This document shows positions 7,778 to 11,276 of a stretch of DNA of 11,276 nt, piece after piece (the first letter of the stretch is position 1; every line of letters begins with the position of its first letter). The translations under genes and the position numbers were made by a program. The stretch is from the NCBI GenBank assembly GCA_028292185.1, contig JAQGMT010000064.1, positions 1 to 11,276 of the forward strand, given 5' to 3'. This DNA comes from Ramlibacter sp. (lineage in GTDB: Bacteria > Pseudomonadota > Gammaproteobacteria > Burkholderiales > Burkholderiaceae_C). The notes beneath the pieces were generated by a model, which saw nothing but the letters and a program-made list of their open reading frames with translations, was not told the DNA's origin and searched no databases.

Positions 7778-8772
7778 CTGCGACCGACTTGCTCGACTAC
7801 GCACAGACGCTGAGTCGCCGTGGCGAGCGCTATGCCATGGTGACTGTCGTGCGCGTCACGCCGCCGACCTCGGCGTACGTGGGCGCGCAGGCGATCGTGC
7901 TGGCCGATGGCAGTCTGCATGGCTCCGTCGGCGGGGGCTGCTCCAAGCAGGTCGTGGCGGACGCGGCGCGCGAGGCGATCCAGAGCGGCATGGCCAAGCT
8001 GGTGCGCATCAGCAATGCTGCGGCCCGGCCGCTCGAGCACGGGGTGGAGCTGCGCGCCATGCAGTGCGCCAGCGACGGCGAGGTCGAGGTCTTCATCCAG
8101 CCGCACACGCCGGCGCCCTTGCTGCTGGTGCTCGGCGCAACACCGGCGGCCGCGCACGCGCGCAGCTTCGCCGAACAAAGCGGCTTTCGCGTGACCGATG
8201 GCGCCGAGGGTGCCCAGAGCACACCCGTCGATATCGCGCTGGTCGCCACGCAAGGCGAAGGAGACGCGGACGCCTTGTTTCGGGCGCTGGCGAGTTCCGC
8301 GCGGCATGTGCTGCTGATCGCCAGCCACAAAAAAGGTGAATGGCTGCGCGAGGCGATGCGCCAGCGCGGCGTGGACGAGCAGCGGCTGGCCTTGATGCAG
8401 TGGCCTGCAGGCCCCGACATCGGGGCCCACAGCCCCGCCCATATTGCGCTGGCGGCCGTGGCCGGAGCGGTGGCCTGCTGGCAAAACGCAGCCACCAAGG
8501 CAAGGGACGGCGAAGCGGCTGTAGCCGAGGCGTCGGCCTCGCCCCGGGGCCCCGATCCGGAGCCCCTGGGCTACGTCAATCCGGTGTGCGGCATCGGCCT
8601 GGATCCGGCCGTGGCGCGCCACACCATCGTCTACCGGGGCGAGCCGTTCTATTTCTGCTGCGACGGCTGCAAGCTGGAATTCGAGCGCGACCCCGCGAAA
8701 TATGCCGCGATCCAGGCGCGCCGCACGGCCGCCGGTCTTGCGGTGCCCACTGCCAGCATGGAGGCCATGTGA
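7774..8772 (+). CDS. coxF: CoxF-like XdhC/CoxI-family maturation protein with C-terminal YHS domain
   Basis: A 332-residue protein in three parts. Residues 1-110 form the XdhC/CoxI N-terminal domain, with HGSVGGGC (49-56). Residues about 115-235 form the Rossmann-like XdhC C-terminal domain, ending in GPDIGAHSPAHIALAAVAG. Residues 268-310 form a YHS domain with VCG (Cys272), then YFCCDGC (Cys295, Cys296, Cys299) and LEFERDP. XdhC proteins bind the Mo cofactor and help its sulfuration and insertion. The coxF position after coxD-coxE suggests a role in finishing the Mo-Cu site. YHS domains occur in copper ATPases and metal-binding proteins, so a metal role is plausible. The Rossmann loop reads LGATPAAAHA instead of the usual glycine-rich form, so dinucleotide binding may be lost. 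The start overlaps coxE by ATGA and the stop overlaps the next gene by GTGA. Confidence 0.82.
   Translation: MTATDLLDYAQTLSRRGERYAMVTVVRVTPPTSAYVGAQAIVLADGSLHGSVGGGCSKQVVADAAREAIQSGMAKLVRISNAAARPLEHGVELRAMQCASDGEVEVFIQPHTPAPLLLVLGATPAAAHARSFAEQSGFRVTDGAEGAQSTPVDIALVATQGEGDADALFRALASSARHVLLIASHKKGEWLREAMRQRGVDEQRLALMQWPAGPDIGAHSPAHIALAAVAGAVACWQNAATKARDGEAAVAEASASPRGPDPEPLGYVNPVCGIGLDPAVARHTIVYRGEPFYFCCDGCKLEFERDPAKYAAIQARRTAAGLAVPTASMEAM
8760..8764 (+). promoter_or_regulatory. Shine-Dalgarno supporting a GTG start at 8769
   Basis: GGAGG lies 4 nt before the GTG at 8769 and 19 nt before the next in-frame start, the ATG at 8784. This favours the GTG, which also makes a 4-nt overlap with the coxF stop like the other junctions of the operon. 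Confidence 0.55.
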
Positions 8773-9401
8773 ACACGCCGGCGATGCGCTTTTCGGCCGT
8801 GGTGCTGGCGGCGGGGCTGTCGTCCCGCATGGAAGGACCGCACAAGATGATGCTGCCGGTCGGCGGCGAACCGGCCATCCGCCGCACCGTGCGCGCGGTA
8901 CTCGATGCGGGCGTGCATGAACTGGTGGTGGTCACCGGCTACCAGGGCCGCGACGTGATCAAGGCCTTGTCGGACCTGCCTGTGACCCTACAGCCCAACA
9001 TCCGCTATGAAGATGGGCAAATGACCTCGGTGGCGGCCGGCGTGGCGGCCCTGGCGAAACCCACCGAGGCCATCATGGTGTGCCTGGGCGACATGGTGCT
9101 GATCACGGCGGACGACTACCGCGAACTGATGGCGGTCTACGAGGCGCATTCGGACTTCTCGATCGTGGCGCCTCGCTACCAGGGCGAACGCGGCAACCCG
9201 ATCCTCTTCGCTGCCGCTTACGCCCCGGAGGTCGCCGCCGGCCGACGCCTCATCGGTTGCCGCAAGTTGATCCAGGAGTATCCCGACGAGACGTATTTTC
9301 ACGAGGTCGCGCACGACCGCTACTCGATGGACATGGATACGCCGCAAGACTACGCGCGGGTGTTGTCGCGGCTCGGCGTCGCGCAGGGCGAGACTGCATG
9401 A
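8769..9401 (+). CDS. MocA-like molybdenum cofactor nucleotidyltransferase (probable CTP enzyme)
   Basis: A 210-residue protein of the NTP_transf_3 (MobA-like) family. The nucleotide-binding signature is LAAGLSSRMEGPHK (13-26), a metal-binding Asp lies in LGDMV (106-110), and GQMTSV (83-88), RGNPILF (141-147) and MDMDTPQDY (187-195) follow. It carries AAG where MobA has AGG. In the family this separates the MocA type, which adds CMP from CTP to Mo-molybdopterin, from the GTP-using MobA type. CO dehydrogenases use the cytosine dinucleotide cofactor, so this enzyme would supply the CoxL cofactor. The usual Gly after RM is Glu22 here, an oddity in the phosphate loop. GTG is the preferred start (210 aa); ATG 8784 would give 205 aa. 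Substrate choice is inferred and not shown, so no symbol is given. Confidence 0.82.
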   Translation: MNTPAMRFSAVVLAAGLSSRMEGPHKMMLPVGGEPAIRRTVRAVLDAGVHELVVVTGYQGRDVIKALSDLPVTLQPNIRYEDGQMTSVAAGVAALAKPTEAIMVCLGDMVLITADDYRELMAVYEAHSDFSIVAPRYQGERGNPILFAAAYAPEVAAGRRLIGCRKLIQEYPDETYFHEVAHDRYSMDMDTPQDYARVLSRLGVAQGETA

Positions 9402-10090
9402 CGATGGGCGCCGGCCTTCCGCAAATCACCCCGGCGGAGCATTCGCCCGGCGCGACGCCGGCGGTCGCCACGCTGTGGGTCAGCGCCGGCGTGGTCACGC
9501 TGCTCGGGTTGAGCTGGCGCTTTTCCGGCGGGGGGATGGACGCGCAAAGCACCTGCTGGCTGGCCGTCACGCTGCTGTCCATCCTGGGCGGTTGCGCTGC
9601 GTTGGGGTGGTTGCGGCGGGCGAGCGTGGGCCCGACCGCGCCGCAGCTGATGCTGCTGCTCGGTGCCCTGGGGATGGCGGGCGGACTGTGGTGGGACACC
9701 GGGGCCGGCGGTTTTGCGGCAGTTGCCGCACTGTGCCTGAGCGAACCGCTCGATCTGGCCGCTACTTTGTCGCTGCACTGGGAGCACTTGCCAATGATGC
9801 ACATAGGCATGATCGCCGCAGGGCTGGCCACTGGCCCCCTGCTGCGAAGCCTGCGGCGGGGCTGCCGCCGCCAGTTTTGCGCACGGCTGGCGCAAAACCT
9901 TGTCTGCTCGGGCTGGATGGTGACCGGCATGGCCGCAGGCGCCCTGGTGTTCACGCACTTGGCCGCGCAGGTAGGGGGAGGCCCGCCGATGGCCATGCTG
10001 GGAGGCATGTTCAGCGGCATGGTGTGGGGCATGGTTGCCAGCGTTTCCCTCTACCGCACGTGGGTGCGCATCAGCGCCGGCGGCAACTGA
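9398..10090 (+). CDS. Unrecognised polytopic membrane protein, last gene of the cox operon
   Basis: I do not recognise this family. The 230-residue product has about six hydrophobic segments (22-40, 52-71, 82-99, 131-149, 165-189, 197-219) and one weaker (104-118). Arg-rich loops after 71 (WLRR) and 150 (RSLRRGCRR) suggest, by the positive-inside rule, that both ends are cytoplasmic. A His cluster HWEHLPMMH (127-135) falls at the outer end of the fourth segment, and the last segment is Met-rich (Met198, 200, 204, 208, 212). The sixth segment also holds Met174 and Met178. The gene overlaps the nucleotidyltransferase stop by ATGA (an in-frame ATG at 9404 is the alternative), so it should be co-translated with the cox maturation genes. 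Context and metal-like residues make copper or cofactor handling, or an electron-transfer anchor, possible. None is demonstrated. Confidence 0.75.
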   Translation: MTMGAGLPQITPAEHSPGATPAVATLWVSAGVVTLLGLSWRFSGGGMDAQSTCWLAVTLLSILGGCAALGWLRRASVGPTAPQLMLLLGALGMAGGLWWDTGAGGFAAVAALCLSEPLDLAATLSLHWEHLPMMHIGMIAAGLATGPLLRSLRRGCRRQFCARLAQNLVCSGWMVTGMAAGALVFTHLAAQVGGGPPMAMLGGMFSGMVWGMVASVSLYRTWVRISAGGN

Positions 10091-10154
10091 ACTGCTGTCG
10101 AGGTTGAGGCGCTTCGGCAGGCGCTGCCATCCCGCGCGACCAGAGGGCCGCACC

Positions 10155-10183
10155 TTGCAAACCCGGCCGACGAGCGGTACAAT
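10155..10183 (+). promoter_or_regulatory. Sigma70-type promoter for rimP-nusA
   Basis: TTGCAA (10155-10160) and TACAAT (10178-10183) are separated by exactly 17 bp, matching the consensus boxes at 4/6 and 5/6 positions. Transcription would start near 10190, about 72 nt before rimP. It is the strongest promoter-like sequence in the window and restarts housekeeping transcription after the cox operon. Confidence 0.7.
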
Positions 10184-10198
10184 CCTTGCTTCACGACC

Positions 10199-10230
10199 AA
10201 ACGGGCGGGTAATCACCGCCCGTTTTATTT
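10199..10230 (+). terminator. Intrinsic terminator hairpin in the rimP-nusA leader (cox terminator and/or attenuator)
   Basis: AAACGGGCGG (10199-10208) pairs perfectly with CCGCCCGTTT (10216-10225) around a 7-nt loop, and TTTTATTT (10223-10230) follows. GACCAAA (10195-10201) can also pair with TTTGGTC (10228-10234), giving an almost complete 40-bp inverted repeat. It sits downstream of the promoter at 10155-10183. It can therefore end transcripts coming from the cox operon, but it must also be read through by transcripts for rimP, which makes it a likely attenuator. Confidence 0.8.
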
Positions 10231-10262
10231 GGTCGATCGCTTTCAAGGGACAACGCACAGCA

Positions 10263-10826
10263 GTGGCACTGCAGGACATCGTCGCGCAGACCGTGACCGG
10301 ACTCGGGTACGAACTGGTGGAGATCGAGCGCTCCGCCGGCGGCCTGCTGCGCATCACGATCGATTTGCCGTGGGAACCGGCACGCGAGCAGTTCGTCAAT
10401 GTAGAGGACTGCGAAAAGGTGACGCGGCAACTGCAGTTTGCCCTGGAAGTGGAAGGTTGCGAATACCAGCGGCTCGAGGTGTCATCGCCGGGCCTGGATC
10501 GGCCGTTGCGCGGCGAGAGGGATTTCGAGCGCTTTGCCGGCGAGGTGGTCGACATCACGCTGAAGGCGCCGATGGGCGCGCTGGCCGATGGCCAGGTCGC
10601 GGCCAATCGCAAGAAGTTTCGCGGCACGCTGGAACGGGCAGAGGGTGGCTGGCAGATCGTCTGGAGCGAGGAACCGCTGGCCAAGCCGGGCCAGAAGGTG
10701 AGCCGCAAGAGGGCGCCTGCGCCCGTGCGGGCACTGGGTTTCAGGCTGGACGAGCTGAAGGAAGCGCGGCTGGCCCCGATAGTGGATTTCAAAGGCAGAA
10801 GGCCGAAGGCAGAGAGAGAGTCCTGA
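10263..10826 (+). CDS. rimP: Ribosome maturation factor RimP
   Basis: A 187-residue RimP homologue, needed for 30S subunit maturation in the cytoplasm. The N-terminal domain shows LGYELVEIERSAGGLLRITID (residues 14-34), then VEDCEKVTRQL (47-57), LEVSSPGLDRPL (71-82) and FAGE (91-94). The C-terminal SH3-like domain ends LDELKEARLAPIVDFKG (162-178). The start is a GTG whose nearest purine run, AAGGGA at 10245-10250, is 12 nt away, rather far; the protein start MALQDIV fits betaproteobacterial RimP well. The open frame continues upstream through the terminator hairpin, which argues against a longer protein. It is somewhat longer than typical because of insertions near 35-43 and 132-155. nusA follows after 2 nt, the normal rimP-nusA(-infB) order. 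Confidence 0.93.
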   Translation: MALQDIVAQTVTGLGYELVEIERSAGGLLRITIDLPWEPAREQFVNVEDCEKVTRQLQFALEVEGCEYQRLEVSSPGLDRPLRGERDFERFAGEVVDITLKAPMGALADGQVAANRKKFRGTLERAEGGWQIVWSEEPLAKPGQKVSRKRAPAPVRALGFRLDELKEARLAPIVDFKGRRPKAERES

Positions 10827-10828
10827 AA

Positions 10829-11276
10829 ATGAATCGCGAATTGTTGATGCTGGTGGATGCGATCTCGCGCGAGAAGAACGTCGAACGCGACGTGGTCTTC
10901 GGCGCGGTCGAATCCGCCATGGCACAGGCCACCAAGAAACTGTACCCGGGCGACGTGGACATCCGCGTGGTGGTCGACCGCGATAGCGGCGACTACGAGA
11001 CCTTCCGCCGGTGGCTCGTCGTGCCCGATGACGCCGGCCTGCAGAACCCCGACGCCGAAGAGCTGCTCATGGATGCCCGCGAGCGGGTGGCCGACGTCGA
11101 GGTCGAGGAATACATCGAGGAATCGGTGCCCTCCGTTCCGATCGGGCGGATCGGCGCGATGGCCGCCAAGCAGGTGATCCTGCAGAAGATCCGCGACGCC
11201 GAGCGCGAGATGCTGCTGAACGACTTCATGTCGCGCGGCGACAAGATCTTCGTGGGCACCGTCAAGCGCATGGACA
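10829..11276 (+). CDS. nusA: Transcription termination/antitermination factor NusA, N-terminal part
   Basis: The first 149 codons are present and the gene runs off the right edge. The product begins MNRELLMLVDAISREKNVER. The NusA N-terminal RNA polymerase-binding domain spans about 1-125, with the conserved stretches ETFRRWLVV (61-69) and IGRIGAMAAKQVILQKIRDAE. The S1 domain begins near 135 (GDKIFVGTVKRM). NusA binds RNA polymerase, promotes pausing and intrinsic termination, and takes part in antitermination. The gene starts 2 nt after the rimP stop and is preceded by a GAGAGAG purine run 8-9 nt upstream, so both are translated from one message. As NusA strengthens intrinsic terminators, the leader hairpin upstream of rimP could give feedback on its own synthesis. 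Confidence 0.95.
   Translation, partial: MNRELLMLVDAISREKNVERDVVFGAVESAMAQATKKLYPGDVDIRVVVDRDSGDYETFRRWLVVPDDAGLQNPDAEELLMDARERVADVEVEEYIEESVPSVPIGRIGAMAAKQVILQKIRDAEREMLLNDFMSRGDKIFVGTVKRMD

Noticed and set aside
8340..8768. N-terminal extension of the nucleotidyltransferase
   Set aside because: It overlaps coxF in another frame; the nucleotide-binding signature expected near the N-terminus starts just after 8769.
9398..10090. Assigning the last operon gene to a metal-binding DUF2182-type or CoxK family
   Set aside because: The His and Met pattern only loosely recalls such proteins and I could not match a defined motif, so it is left as unrecognised.
10116..10128. Small hairpin GGCAG-GCG-CTGCC after the membrane protein gene
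   Set aside because: It has a five-pair stem, no U-run and a strong terminator about 70 nt further on; chance is the simplest explanation in GC-rich DNA.
10035..10262. N-terminal extension of RimP
   Set aside because: It would be translated through the promoter and terminator hairpin; RimP homologues begin near the GTG at 10263.

Overview
The window is high-GC proteobacterial DNA, all readable genes lying on the + strand. The NusA and RimP sequences and the RcoM-type CO regulator point to a betaproteobacterium, most likely of the order Burkholderiales; genus cannot be settled from the sequence alone. It holds a compact aerobic carbon monoxide oxidation (cox) locus inserted between two housekeeping loci: the 3' end of arfB (ribosome rescue hydrolase) on the left and rimP-nusA (ribosome maturation and transcription factor operon) on the right.

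Layout. 1-135: C-terminal tail of ArfB. 232-1029: rcoM, a single-component PAS(heme)-LytTR regulator that senses CO. 1030-1200: the coxM control region, with three CGTT-type direct repeats 20 and 21 bp apart, the arrangement known for RcoM binding, followed by a perfect 6-bp dyad. 1201-5034: coxM, coxS and coxL, the FAD, 2 x [2Fe-2S] and Mo/Cu subunits of form I CO dehydrogenase. 5083-10090: six tightly coupled genes, each overlapping the next by 4 to 7 nt: coxG (quinone/membrane partner), coxD (MoxR AAA+ ATPase), coxE (VWA protein), coxF (XdhC-type protein fused to a C-terminal YHS domain), a MocA-like molybdopterin nucleotidyltransferase, and an unrecognised polytopic membrane protein with a His/Met cluster. 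10155-10230: a good sigma70-type promoter immediately followed by an intrinsic-terminator hairpin, i.e. a probable attenuated leader. 10263-11276: rimP and the 5' part of nusA.

How it works together. RcoM-CO should bind the triplet and switch on the cox genes. CoxMSL oxidises CO to CO2 and passes electrons through the [2Fe-2S] clusters and FAD to quinone, with CoxG as the membrane/quinone link. The MocA-like enzyme would make the cytosine dinucleotide form of the Mo cofactor that CO dehydrogenases use, and CoxD, CoxE and CoxF would finish the Mo-S-Cu centre.

The points most worth following are: the RcoM-type operator; a Phe-to-Leu change in the CoxL active-site signature (AYRCSLR in place of AYXCSFR) with a Gly-to-Ala change just before the catalytic Glu; the YHS domain fused to the XdhC protein together with an orphan His/Met-rich membrane protein, which may form an unrecognised copper supply route; a repetitive Gln-rich linker in CoxG; and the attenuator in front of rimP-nusA.
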